From NCBI GenBank assembly GCA_016302195.1, contig JAEDOA010000051.1:1-10078 (forward strand): a stretch of DNA of 10,078 nucleotides, in the 5' to 3' direction. The stretch comes from Erysipelotrichaceae bacterium (GTDB lineage Bacteria > Bacillota_I > Bacilli_A > Erysipelotrichales > Erysipelotrichaceae). Positions 1-7,199 of this stretch are shown here, one piece after another. Both the position numbers and the translations under genes were made by a program. Each line of letters opens with the position of its first letter. Position 1 is the stretch's first letter. The notes under the pieces were generated by a model. The model was not told where the DNA came from and did not search any database. It saw only the letters and a program-made list of their open reading frames with translations.

Positions 1-449
1 ATTTTGAATTAACCGATGGAGTAGATAATATCGATACAGTTTGTGATGTTTGCGTGCTAGCTGGCATGGGACATAATACGGTTATTTCCATCATTGAGAA
101 TAATGAAAACTATTTTAGAAATTGTAAGAAAATAATTATCCAGGTTAATAGCGTGGTTGCTCAAATGAGGCAATACTTATCTAATCATAAATTTCAAATC
201 GTTGATGAGTGTATGGTATATGACTACAAATATTATCAAATCATGGTAGTAAAATCTGGTCAACAACAGCTGAATGAACTACAAATTGAGTTTGGTCCTG
301 TATTGTTAGAAAAAAAAGGGGAAGTATTCTTACAATGTTATCAAAAACAATTGAACCATTTTCAAAACCTTTTATCTTCATTACCAGAAAGCCATCCTGA
401 CAGAAGTCAATTAAGCCAAAAAATAGAACAGATTAAATCCGTTCTATAA
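1..449 (+). CDS. trmK: tRNA (adenine(22)-N1)-methyltransferase TrmK, 5'-truncated by window edge
   Basis: The reading frame is open from base 3 to the TAA at 447-449, so the true start lies upstream of the window; the GTG at 54 is internal. TrmK is a SAM-dependent enzyme that methylates N1 of A22 in bacterial tRNA. The visible part holds the segment Asp-x-Cys-Val-Leu-Ala-Gly-Met-Gly (about 45-71), matching the family's 'IAGMGG' motif with His replacing the second Gly. It is followed by the 'QMRQYL...FQIVDE' region, the 'YYQIMVV' strand, and the 'FGPVLLEKKGEVF' motif typical of the C-terminal part of TrmK. The last 50 or so residues are polar and probably form the helical coiled-coil tail of the family. 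The gene overlaps rnhC tail-to-tail by 17 bp. The cofactor-binding N-terminal half is outside the window, so completeness upstream cannot be judged. Confidence 0.85.
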   Translation, partial: FELTDGVDNIDTVCDVCVLAGMGHNTVISIIENNENYFRNCKKIIIQVNSVVAQMRQYLSNHKFQIVDECMVYDYKYYQIMVVKSGQQQLNELQIEFGPVLLEKKGEVFLQCYQKQLNHFQNLLSSLPESHPDRSQLSQKIEQIKSVL

Positions 450-1287
450 GTCTTTGATAGTTTTTAAAGTTTGTTTTACAAACTTTTTTTATTTCTGAAA
501 GGCCATATTTTTTAACAAACTGGTAAGCAAAATCATCAACTATATTTGAGGCCCCTTTGGGAATTGTCATATGGTATTGCGATGAAAGTAAATCCATATG
601 TTTAATAAAACCATAACGGGCAATCATACTGGCTAAGGCAACTGCTAAGTATTGACTTTCAGCTTTAGTTTTAAAAGTGATATTACCTACAACCTCTTGC
701 TCATTTTTTAAATATTGATAATATTTTTCTTCACCACAAAAATCATCCACTACCAGTAGTTGAGGAAGTTTGTTTACTTTCTTTTTAAGATTAAGATAGG
801 CTTTGTTGTGCATTAGAGCTTTTATTTGGTTTAAGTTGTGTAATTTAATTTGCTCATTATACTTTTCATTATTTAAGATTAATAATGAATAATCAATTTT
901 ATTAATGACTTTTTCAACGATATCAGAAATGTATTTATCAGTTAATTGTTTTGAATCGGTAATATTGTACGGCTTAATCAAATCAAGTGATTTTTCGTTA
1001 AGACTGACGGCACAAACACAAATTGGGCCGAAAAAATCTCCGGTTCCTACCTCATCTGAACCGCCATGAACGAAAAAGCTATCATCTTTTTTGTATTTTT
1101 GGTAATAATATAAACTATTTTTACCTTGAAATACGACTTTACAAGAAGAGTAGATATTGATATTAGCATCATCTAATTTGATACAATAAGTCAAATATGG
1201 ATTGTTGGATTTAACCAAATATGAACTATATTCTTTGACTATTTCGTTAATCGTCTTCTGATCTAAGGTAATACTGTAAGTTTCCAT
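433..1287 (-). CDS. rnhC: Ribonuclease HIII
   Basis: This 284-residue enzyme cuts the RNA strand of RNA-DNA hybrids, such as R-loops, in the cytoplasm. Residues 1-65 or so match the small N-terminal substrate-binding domain, including the family signature 'VVFQGKN' (51-57). The catalytic domain begins with Gly-Ser-Asp-Glu-Val-Gly-Thr-Gly-Asp-Phe-Phe-Gly-Pro (76-88). Its D78 and E79 are the first two metal ligands, and 'TGDFFGP' separates type III from RNase HII. Further motifs are 'DSKQL' (111-115), 'VVDDF' (179-183, D181 the third ligand), 'KTKAES' (206-211) and 'SMIARYGF' (220-227). The fourth acidic ligand is uncertain; E186 lies one residue beyond the usual place. The protein is slightly short for the family because the linker between domains is brief. 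A stop codon two codons upstream of the ATG fixes the start; no Shine-Dalgarno sequence precedes it. The gene is divergent from the cvpA operon. Confidence 0.95.
   Translation of the reverse strand: METYSITLDQKTINEIVKEYSSYLVKSNNPYLTYCIKLDDANINIYSSCKVVFQGKNSLYYYQKYKKDDSFFVHGGSDEVGTGDFFGPICVCAVSLNEKSLDLIKPYNITDSKQLTDKYISDIVEKVINKIDYSLLILNNEKYNEQIKLHNLNQIKALMHNKAYLNLKKKVNKLPQLLVVDDFCGEEKYYQYLKNEQEVVGNITFKTKAESQYLAVALASMIARYGFIKHMDLLSSQYHMTIPKGASNIVDDFAYQFVKKYGLSEIKKVCKTNFKNYQRLIERI
466..490 (+). terminator. Intrinsic terminator of trmK, located inside rnhC
   Basis: A perfect 8-bp stem (AAAGTTTG, 466-473, pairing with CAAACTTT, 479-486) has a 5-nt loop, TTTTA, and runs into seven T's at 484-490. 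It begins 16 nt after the trmK stop. Read on the minus strand the hairpin is followed by A's, so it should terminate only plus-strand transcription. It is placed within the last 30 codons of rnhC. Confidence 0.8.
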
Positions 1288-1298
1288 GTTTTAATTTT

Positions 1299-1326
1299 AC
1301 TATAGATTTCAATATTGTGTTGACTA
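1299..1326 (-). promoter_or_regulatory. Possible rnhC promoter giving a very short leader
   Basis: On the minus strand TAGTCA (1326-1321), 16 bp and TATAGT (1304-1299) form a weak match to a sigma-A-type promoter. If used, transcription would start near 1292, leaving a leader of only about five bases before the rnhC ATG. Alternatives such as TAAAAT at 1299-1294 exist, so the call is tentative. Confidence 0.3.
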
Positions 1327-1383
1327 ATTATCAAAAAATAGTTTGTGTGTTTTAGAATGACAGTTAACTGCATCATTGATATT

Positions 1384-1412
1384 TTTCAAAAAATGAGAAG
1401 TTGTGTTATAAT
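1384..1412 (+). promoter_or_regulatory. Extended -10 promoter of the cvpA-mutS2-uvrC operon
   Basis: TATAAT at 1407-1412 is preceded by TGT (1404-1406), giving a full extended -10 element. Seventeen bases upstream is only a poor -35 (TTTCAA, 1384-1389), as is common for extended -10 promoters. The predicted start point is near 1419, which leaves a leader of about 16 nt with the AGGAG of cvpA inside it. The site rules out translation of cvpA from the GTG at 1345. Confidence 0.7.
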
Positions 1413-1421
1413 TTCAAAGAT

Positions 1422-1426
1422 AGGAG
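1422..1426 (+). promoter_or_regulatory. Ribosome binding site fixing the cvpA start
   Basis: AGGAG ends eight bases before the ATG at 1435. The in-frame ATG at 1429 is only two bases from it, too close, so 1435 is the better start. Confidence 0.75.
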
Positions 1427-1434
1427 TGATGATT

Positions 1435-2148
1435 ATGACATTACCAAGTAATTCAGTAGTATTTATAAATATAGCAGTTATAGCTTTTTTGATTATTTCA
1501 CTAGTTGTAGGATATATGAAAGGTTTTATGTGGCAATTGGTTAAGACCTTAGCTGTATTAGGAGTTATTTTATTGTGTTGGATTGTTGCCCCTGGTTTAT
1601 CTAAATTAATTCAGGTATTTCCAGCTAAATACGCTCCATTTCAAGATAGCCCATTATCAAGTGTATTTTATGATAAAATTAACACTTTGTGTTGGTTCTT
1701 AATTGTTTTAGTAGTTGGATTAATAGTAATCGCAATTATTAGACCGGTTTTTAATTTCATAACAGAATTACCTGTTGTCAAACAAGTGAATAAAATTGTC
1801 GGAGCACTTTTATCTTTAGTGCCTAGTTTTATCATCGTTGTTTTATTTACTTATATTCTAAATACTGCCATATTTACCAATGGTAAGGAGATTGTTAATA
1901 ATTCAATCTTGAAATATACCAATGTTGTGGTTGATAAAGTGGCAGATGTTTTAAAGGATACATTAGCAGAAAATTTAGCTATTCAAAAAATGTTATCAGA
2001 TCCATTGTCCCTTCAAAAAGAAGATATTTCCAATATCATTAATTGGTTGAAACGCAGTCAAGTTGACTCACAACAAATATATGATTTTCTTTTGAAATAT
2101 GGAATAGATACAGAGGTATTAAATAGCTTGATTAATTCAGGAGAATAG
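1435..2148 (+). CDS. cvpA: CvpA family integral membrane protein
   Basis: The 237-residue product belongs to the CvpA family, named for colicin V production in E. coli; its biochemical role is unresolved, though it is linked to envelope homeostasis. Four hydrophobic segments are visible at about residues 8-27, 36-55, 84-103 and 119-145. The Gly-Tyr-Met-Lys-Gly-Phe segment (26-31) after the first helix matches the conserved 'G..rGf' signature of the family. After the last helix comes a soluble tail of some 90 residues rich in amphipathic helix. The start was set at 1435 because a good AGGAG lies eight bases upstream and because the operon promoter lies downstream of the longer possible start. 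It is the first gene of the operon. In Bacillus subtilis the cvpA homologue also lies between rnhC and mutS2, with zapA and polX nearby; those two are absent here. Confidence 0.85.
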   Translation: MTLPSNSVVFINIAVIAFLIISLVVGYMKGFMWQLVKTLAVLGVILLCWIVAPGLSKLIQVFPAKYAPFQDSPLSSVFYDKINTLCWFLIVLVVGLIVIAIIRPVFNFITELPVVKQVNKIVGALLSLVPSFIIVVLFTYILNTAIFTNGKEIVNNSILKYTNVVVDKVADVLKDTLAENLAIQKMLSDPLSLQKEDISNIINWLKRSQVDSQQIYDFLLKYGIDTEVLNSLINSGE

Positions 2149-2149
2149 T

Positions 2150-4468
2150 ATGGATGAAAATTATCAGGGTTTACAATTTGATGAAATTAAACAGAGAATT
2201 AGTCAATACTGTAGTTTTTCATTAGGAAAAGAAAAACTATTAGCAAGTAAACCATCATTTAATAGATTAGTAGTTCAGTTAGTAAATAATCGTTTAAAGC
2301 AAGCAATAAATATGGCAGTAAGTTATGGTCCTATGCCTTTTGGTGGTATCTATGATATTACCAGCGAAGTATTGTTGGCTCAAAAAAACGCAGTTTTGAA
2401 TCCTAATGAACTATTAAAAGTGGCCTCTCAAGCTTATGGAATAAAGCAGATTTATGATTATACTAGTGCTTGCAAATGCGAAAAAGAAGAAATAGGAAAT
2501 TTGGTAAACTCTCTAGTATCTTTTGAAAAAACATCTTCAGCAATTTATAAATGCATAAATAACTCTGGCGAGTTATATGATAATGCTTCAAGTACCTTAG
2601 CTTCGATTAGAAAGAAAATTAGAACTCTGCAAAGCAATATTGCATCTAAATATAATCAATTTATCCAAAAGAACAGCTCTATCCTGCAGGACAGCATAAT
2701 CGCCAATAGAAACGGTAGAAATGTGGTACTAGTAAAAAATGTTTATAAAAATAGCGTGGAGGGATTACAATATGGTAATAGTCACTCTAATAATGCTACT
2801 TATGTTGAACCTAGTCAATTTGTTGGGATAAATAATGAATTACAACAAGCATATGTTAATGAAGAAAACGAAATAAAGAGAATTCTATTCAGTTTATCTC
2901 AGCTTGTCAAACAAGATAGTGCAGGATATTTGGCTAATGTTGAAACATTAGCTTTACTGGATAGTATTTTTGCCTGTGGATTATACGCCAAGGCAAATGA
3001 TGCTACTGTAGGGCAATTAAGTGAGAAAGACTTTATTCTAAAAAAAGCAAGACATCCATTAATTGATTCAAGCAAGGTTGTCAGCAATGATTATAGTATC
3101 AAAGATCCTATTAAAATGGTCTTGATAACTGGAGCAAATACCGGTGGAAAAACGGTATCTTTAAAAATATTTGCTTTGTTCTCTTTAATGTTCTTATCTG
3201 GTTTGCCACTTTTATGTGATGAAGCTTATATTCCTTTATTTGATGGTATCTATTATGATATTGGCGATGGTCAATCAATTGATGATGATTTATCAACTTT
3301 TTCTTCTCACATAAGCAATATATCTAACATTATCTCTAAAGCATCTAGCAAATCTCTAGTCATCTTTGATGAGCTAGGCAGTTCAACTGATCCCAATGAC
3401 GGTCAGGCTTTAGCTGCGTCAGTATTGGATTATTGTCGTAAAAAGGGTATTTATGTTGTCGCAACTACTCACTTTGCTAAGTTGAAAGCGTATGGTAAGC
3501 AATATGATGACATTATGGTTGCCTCTGTTGAATTTGATAACGATAATTTGAAGCCAACTTATCGTTATATTGAAAACTCAATAGGCAATTCAAATGCTCT
3601 TGAAATAGCAAGAAGATATGGCTTGAACCAGCAGATAATTGAACAAGCCTATAGTTTTAAACAGGCAAACTCGACTAAAGAGGATTTGTTAATGGAAAAA
3701 CTGCAGCAGCAATTAAATGATATAGTTTTAAAGCAAGACACTATCGCTCAATTGCAACTACAGTTAACAGCTCAAAAAGAACTATTAGACCAAAAAATAG
3801 CAGAAATAGAAAAGAGTAAAGAACAGATTTTAGAGCAGGCCAAAGAACAAAGCCAGCAAATTGTTCTTAATGCCTATAGTCAGTCAGAACAGCTTATTGA
3901 TAAATTGAAACAAATGGAGAATTACAACATTAATGATGTAGCAAAAATAAAGCATCAAATCAATCAATTAGTTGATGATAATATGTTGGATGACCAGATA
4001 GATTATGATAATGAAGAAATAACGGTTGATGATTATGTAAGAGTGAAAACCACAAATCAAATTGGCCAGGTTATTTCTATCGATAAGAAAAATGCGACAA
4101 TTATTTGTCAGGGCGTTAAAATGAAGGTGGCATTAGCATCGCTGGTCAAGACAAATAAGCCAAAAGAAAAGAAAACGGTATCTACTAGAAGTAAGGTAGT
4201 AAGAAAATCTTTTTCTATTGAATGCAACTTGATTGGACTTAGAGTGGATGAAGCGCTAGAGAAGCTTGATAAGTATCTTGATGATGCCTTATTGGCTAAT
4301 GTTCCTTTCGTTAGAATTATTCATGGGGTTGGAACAGGAGCATTAAGAAATGCCGTTTGGGATAAACTAAAGAGATGCAGGTTTGTAAAATCTTACCAGC
4401 ATGGAACTGCTCAAGAGGGTTCAACCGGAGCTACGATAGTTTATTTTAAGGAGAAAAATAATGCTTAG
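2150..4468 (+). CDS. mutS2: Endonuclease MutS2 / ribosome-collision ATPase with Smr domain
   Basis: This 772-residue MutS paralogue lacks the mismatch-recognition domains. The family suppresses homologous recombination and, in B. subtilis, recognises collided ribosomes. Residues 1-300 or so form the lever/clamp helices ('GPMPFGGIYDI', 60-70, is characteristic). The ABC-type ATPase follows: Walker A Gly-Ala-Asn-Thr-Gly-Gly-Lys-Thr (328-335, Ala replacing the usual Pro), signature 'LSTFSSH' (381-387), Walker B 'IFDELGSSTDP' (405-415) and 'TTH' (439-441). A long Gln/Lys/Glu-rich coiled coil spans about 510-610, a KOW-like segment about 625-667, and a C-terminal Smr domain about 688-768 with 'HGVGTGALR' (725-733). 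The Smr 'DLRG' motif is altered to Asn-Leu-Ile-Gly (693-696). AGGAG at 2139-2143 lies six bases before the ATG. The gene starts one base after cvpA stops and overlaps uvrC by 8 bp. Confidence 0.95.
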   Translation: MDENYQGLQFDEIKQRISQYCSFSLGKEKLLASKPSFNRLVVQLVNNRLKQAINMAVSYGPMPFGGIYDITSEVLLAQKNAVLNPNELLKVASQAYGIKQIYDYTSACKCEKEEIGNLVNSLVSFEKTSSAIYKCINNSGELYDNASSTLASIRKKIRTLQSNIASKYNQFIQKNSSILQDSIIANRNGRNVVLVKNVYKNSVEGLQYGNSHSNNATYVEPSQFVGINNELQQAYVNEENEIKRILFSLSQLVKQDSAGYLANVETLALLDSIFACGLYAKANDATVGQLSEKDFILKKARHPLIDSSKVVSNDYSIKDPIKMVLITGANTGGKTVSLKIFALFSLMFLSGLPLLCDEAYIPLFDGIYYDIGDGQSIDDDLSTFSSHISNISNIISKASSKSLVIFDELGSSTDPNDGQALAASVLDYCRKKGIYVVATTHFAKLKAYGKQYDDIMVASVEFDNDNLKPTYRYIENSIGNSNALEIARRYGLNQQIIEQAYSFKQANSTKEDLLMEKLQQQLNDIVLKQDTIAQLQLQLTAQKELLDQKIAEIEKSKEQILEQAKEQSQQIVLNAYSQSEQLIDKLKQMENYNINDVAKIKHQINQLVDDNMLDDQIDYDNEEITVDDYVRVKTTNQIGQVISIDKKNATIICQGVKMKVALASLVKTNKPKEKKTVSTRSKVVRKSFSIECNLIGLRVDEALEKLDKYLDDALLANVPFVRIIHGVGTGALRNAVWDKLKRCRFVKSYQHGTAQEGSTGATIVYFKEKNNA

Positions 4469-6221
4469 AGATAAACTATTAACTTTGCCAAATAATCCAG
4501 GTTGTTATTTGATGAAGGATAAGAATAACGAAGTAATCTATGTTGGAAAGGCCAAGAACTTAAAAAATCGTGTTAATTCCTATTTCCATGGTCAGCATAA
4601 TAATAAAACAACAAAACTAGTTAGTAATATTGTTGATTTTGAATATATTGTTACCCCAAGTGAAAAAGAAGCTTTTATCCTTGAGTATAATTTAATAAAA
4701 AAGTATAAGCCACGTTTCAATATTATGTTTATGGATGATAGCTCATATCCATATTTAAGACTAACTATTGAAAAGAATCCGACTTTGAAACTGGTAAGAG
4801 ATCGGAAAAAGATTAAAAATGCGAAATATTTTGGACCTTATCCTAATGCCGGTTATGCTAGAGAATTGTTAAATTTGCTTCAGCAATTATTTCCCTTAAG
4901 AAAATGCAATAATATGCCCTCAAAAGTATGCCTTTACTATCATTTAGGTAGTTGCTTAGGCTATTGTGAAAATCAGATAGATAGTAATGAAATTAGTAAA
5001 ATGACTGATGGCATAGTAAAGTTTCTCAATGGTGATACCAAAGAAATATTAGATAAAACTATTGAAGAAAGAGACATCTTTGCATCTAATATGGAGTATG
5101 AAAAAGCCGCTGAAAAACAGAAATTGATTAATGCGATTAATCATGTCACTAGTGATAATAATATGCAATTTTCATCCTCATTAAGTGAAGATGTATTTGC
5201 CTATAGCGTTGATAAGGGCTATATAAGCATTGTTGGTTTGCTGTATCGGGAAGGCAAATTGCTAAATCGTCATTTGCTTTTACAGCCTTTGTACGATGAT
5301 GAAAATGAGACCTTCAGTTCTTACTTAATCCAATACTACCAAAGTAACCCCTTACCTAAGCAGTTATTATTACCAAATATTGAATCATTATCTTCTTTAA
5401 AAGAATTGTTTGATTGTAAGGTTTTATTTCCAATAAAAGGTGATAAGAAAAAACTGATAGAGTTGGCAATAGAAAATAGCAAAATTAACCTTAAGCAGAA
5501 ATTTGATATTATTAGTAAGGATCGCAATAGTTTTGAAAATGCTGTTAACCAGCTAGCTGATTTACTAGATTGGCCAACAGATCGCATTGAATTATTTGAT
5601 AACTCTCATACAAGTGGGAGTAATGCTGTAGCAGGTCAGGTTGTCTTTGTTAATGGTAGAGCAGAAAAGAAAAGTTATCGATTATATAAGCTGTCAAATG
5701 GAAACAATGATTTTGCTAATATGAAAGAGGTAATCTATCGCCGTTTATTTAATTCATTAATGCATCAAACAGTATTACCTGATATTATTATTGTTGATGG
5801 TGGGGAAAGCCAAATTAAAGCAGCGAAAGAAATTGTTGAGCAGTTACAAATCGAAAAAGTCAAGATATTAGGATTGGTTAAAAATGATAAGCATCAAACT
5901 GATAATCTAATGGATGACAATTACAATATTTTTCCTATTGATAAGCAATCTGATTTGTTCTATCTTTTAACCAACATGCAAGATGAAGTCCACCGTTTTG
6001 CGATTACTTATCACAAAAAATTAAGAGAAAAGCAACAAAGCAAATCAGTACTAGATGAAATAGAAAATATTGGTGTTAAAAGAAAGAGCCTATTATTAAA
6101 AAAGTTTGGTTCTATTAAAAAAATAAAAGAAGCTACTTTAGAGCAACTATCACAAGTTTTAGGACCATCAATAGCGAAAAATGTATATGATTATTTCAGA
6201 AAGGAACAAAGAGATGATTAA
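4461..6221 (+). CDS. uvrC: Excinuclease ABC subunit C
   Basis: UvrC makes both incisions around bulky DNA lesions after UvrA and UvrB load on the damage. The 586-residue protein is complete. The N-terminal GIY-YIG nuclease (3' incision) shows 'GCYLM' (14-18), 'IYVGKAKNLKNR' (26-37, Y27 and R37) and E75. Four cysteines, C149, C157, C165 and C169, have the spacing of Bacillota UvrC and fit the metal/Fe-S site of the family. The UVR segment that binds UvrB lies at about 194-227. The C-terminal RNase H-like nuclease (5' incision) has D380 in 'LFDNSH', probable D417, D446 in 'IIVDGG' and H511 in 'DEVHRFA'. A tandem helix-hairpin-helix ends the protein (about 531-580). AAGGAG (4448-4453) lies seven bases before the ATG, within the end of mutS2, which suggests translational coupling. 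Confidence 0.97.
   Translation: MLRDKLLTLPNNPGCYLMKDKNNEVIYVGKAKNLKNRVNSYFHGQHNNKTTKLVSNIVDFEYIVTPSEKEAFILEYNLIKKYKPRFNIMFMDDSSYPYLRLTIEKNPTLKLVRDRKKIKNAKYFGPYPNAGYARELLNLLQQLFPLRKCNNMPSKVCLYYHLGSCLGYCENQIDSNEISKMTDGIVKFLNGDTKEILDKTIEERDIFASNMEYEKAAEKQKLINAINHVTSDNNMQFSSSLSEDVFAYSVDKGYISIVGLLYREGKLLNRHLLLQPLYDDENETFSSYLIQYYQSNPLPKQLLLPNIESLSSLKELFDCKVLFPIKGDKKKLIELAIENSKINLKQKFDIISKDRNSFENAVNQLADLLDWPTDRIELFDNSHTSGSNAVAGQVVFVNGRAEKKSYRLYKLSNGNNDFANMKEVIYRRLFNSLMHQTVLPDIIIVDGGESQIKAAKEIVEQLQIEKVKILGLVKNDKHQTDNLMDDNYNIFPIDKQSDLFYLLTNMQDEVHRFAITYHKKLREKQQSKSVLDEIENIGVKRKSLLLKKFGSIKKIKEATLEQLSQVLGPSIAKNVYDYFRKEQRDD
6201..6205 (+). promoter_or_regulatory. Ribosome binding site fixing the start of the membrane protein gene
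   Basis: AAGGA lies eight bases before the ATG at 6214, inside the end of uvrC. The upstream in-frame ATGs at 6181 and 6187 have no such site, so 6214 is preferred. Confidence 0.65.
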
Positions 6222-6600
6222 AAGAGTTTTGGCTTATGTATTATGGGTATTAAGTATATTTTGCGAATTGTTCATCGTTACATTGATTAAAGAAAATGTC
6301 GAAGATGTTATCCTATTATCAATTATGCCTTTAGGATTGTCTATTACTTTGATGTTGTTTGCTAATTATTTGTATAAAAAAAGTCTAGTTTATCCTAATA
6401 AAAAGCTTTCTGATAAAGAAAGGCAGAAAAGAATATTTGATAGCAGCCTACCTATCTATTTGAATATTATCTGCTTTTTCCCAAGTGCTTTATATTATTT
6501 ATTTGTTAGAAAAGACTTTGACAAAAGACAAAAGAGGACTATATTTTTTGCCTTGTGCTTTACAATAGTATGGCTTTTTATGGTATTTATGACATTTTAA
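6214..6600 (+). CDS. Unrecognised four-helix membrane protein
   Basis: I do not recognise this 128-residue protein. It shows four hydrophobic segments at about residues 4-25, 31-53, 80-98 and 108-127. A charged loop (about 55-78, rich in Lys, Asp and Arg) lies between helices 2 and 3, and a basic loop Arg-Lys-Asp-Phe-Asp-Lys-Arg-Gln-Lys-Arg (99-108) precedes helix 4. By the positive-inside rule both loops should face the cytoplasm, with both ends outside or the reverse if segment 1 is re-entrant. There is no signal peptide cleavage motif. The start at 6214 overlaps the uvrC stop by 8 bp and has AAGGA eight bases upstream. The tight coupling suggests co-expression with uvrC and yfcE but gives no direct hint of function. 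Composition resembles its neighbours, so recent transfer is not indicated. Confidence 0.75.
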   Translation: MIKRVLAYVLWVLSIFCELFIVTLIKENVEDVILLSIMPLGLSITLMLFANYLYKKSLVYPNKKLSDKERQKRIFDSSLPIYLNIICFFPSALYYLFVRKDFDKRQKRTIFFALCFTIVWLFMVFMTF

Positions 6601-6609
6601 GAGGTATAT

Positions 6610-7062
6610 ATGAAAGTAGTTTTTATGAGTGATTCTCATGGTTATGATGATAGAGTAGAAAAAATAATTTCTGATAATAAGGATGCAGATTATTTTTACC
6701 ATTTGGGTGATATCTGCACCGACTATTCTCATAATAAATTGAATATTATTCAGGGAAATAATGATTATGATTACTATCCTAGAAAAATAGTTGCTCAATT
6801 TGAAGGCTTTAAAGTATTAATGTTGCATTCTGATCGAATCTACTATAATAGACTAGTTACACTTAAAAATTTAGCAAAAGACAACAACTGTCAAATTGTT
6901 TTGTATGGTCATACCCATTGTTGTAGTGATGACACAATTGATGGGATTAGATTATTAAATCCTGGTTCATTGTGCTATAATCGCGATGGCTCTAAATTAT
7001 CTTATTTAATTGGATATTTTACAGAAAAAGAGTATTCTTTTCAAAGAGTGACTATTGAATAG
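6610..7062 (+). CDS. YfcE/MJ0936-type metallophosphodiesterase
   Basis: This 150-residue cytoplasmic protein belongs to the small calcineurin-like phosphoesterases (YfcE family), which hydrolyse phosphodiesters with two metal ions; the natural substrate is generally unknown. All metal-ligand motifs are present in order: Ser-Asp-Ser-His-Gly (7-11, D8 and H10), 'HLGDI' (31-35, D34), 'QGNND' (48-52, N50), H73 in 'MLHSD', and 'GHTH' (100-103, H101 and H103). 'NPGS' (117-120) is the conserved C-terminal motif of this family. The usual 'THG' around the fifth motif is 'LHS' here. Its length is at the short end for the family. AAGAGG (6599-6604) spaced five bases from the ATG overlaps the stop of the preceding gene, nine bases away. 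It is the last gene of the operon; the hairpin at 7093-7135 follows. Confidence 0.9.
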   Translation: MKVVFMSDSHGYDDRVEKIISDNKDADYFYHLGDICTDYSHNKLNIIQGNNDYDYYPRKIVAQFEGFKVLMLHSDRIYYNRLVTLKNLAKDNNCQIVLYGHTHCCSDDTIDGIRLLNPGSLCYNRDGSKLSYLIGYFTEKEYSFQRVTIE

Positions 7063-7092
7063 CTTATTATTTGTTATTATCTTTGTTGTTTT

Positions 7093-7135
7093 AATGACAT
7101 TTTTTTAATCACATATTAAAAAAATGTTATTTTTT
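7093..7135 (+). terminator. Intrinsic terminator of the cvpA-yfcE operon
   Basis: A 17-bp stem (7093-7109 with 7115-7131, one G-U pair) with a five-base loop CACAT is followed by T's to 7135. The stem is almost entirely A/T, so its strength comes from length. It lies 30 bases after the yfcE stop and upstream of the typA promoter. Confidence 0.85.
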
Positions 7136-7156
7136 CCGCTGAAAACTTAAGAATAG

Positions 7157-7165
7157 TGCTATAAT
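7157..7165 (+). promoter_or_regulatory. Extended -10 promoter of typA
   Basis: TGC followed by TATAAT (7160-7165) is a full extended -10 element. No good -35 lies at the right distance; the nearest candidate, CTGAAA at 7139-7144, would have a 15-bp spacer. Transcription should start near 7172, leaving a leader of about 28 nt with GGGAG at 7187-7191. Confidence 0.7.
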
Positions 7166-7199
7166 ATTACAGTTTTAGTAGTAAACGGGAGATGTAAAG

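Noticed and set aside
1345..1434. Longer N-terminus for CvpA from the GTG at 1345
   Set aside because: The TGT-TATAAT promoter (1404-1412) and the AGGAG (1422-1426) lie inside this stretch, and the extra residues do not resemble the family.
2899..3296. Two minus-strand ORFs of about 60 codons within mutS2
   Set aside because: They are antisense to the conserved clamp and ATPase regions, lack family resemblance, and are typical shadows.
5336..5587. Minus-strand 83-codon ORF within uvrC
   Set aside because: Antisense to the linker and RNase H-like domain; low-complexity composition, with no promoter or ribosome site noted.
6181..6213. Earlier starts (6181, 6187) for the membrane protein
   Set aside because: No ribosome site precedes them; AAGGA is correctly spaced for 6214, and the overlap with uvrC would be 41 bp or 35 bp, against 8 bp from 6214.
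6499..6798. Minus-strand 99-codon ORF across the membrane protein/yfcE junction
   Set aside because: It overlaps two well-supported plus-strand genes, and its hydrophobic look is the antisense of AT-rich codons.
7192..7197. ATG-TAA start-stop directly after the typA GGGAG
   Set aside because: It has no spacing from the ribosome site, so initiation there is unlikely; more likely chance.
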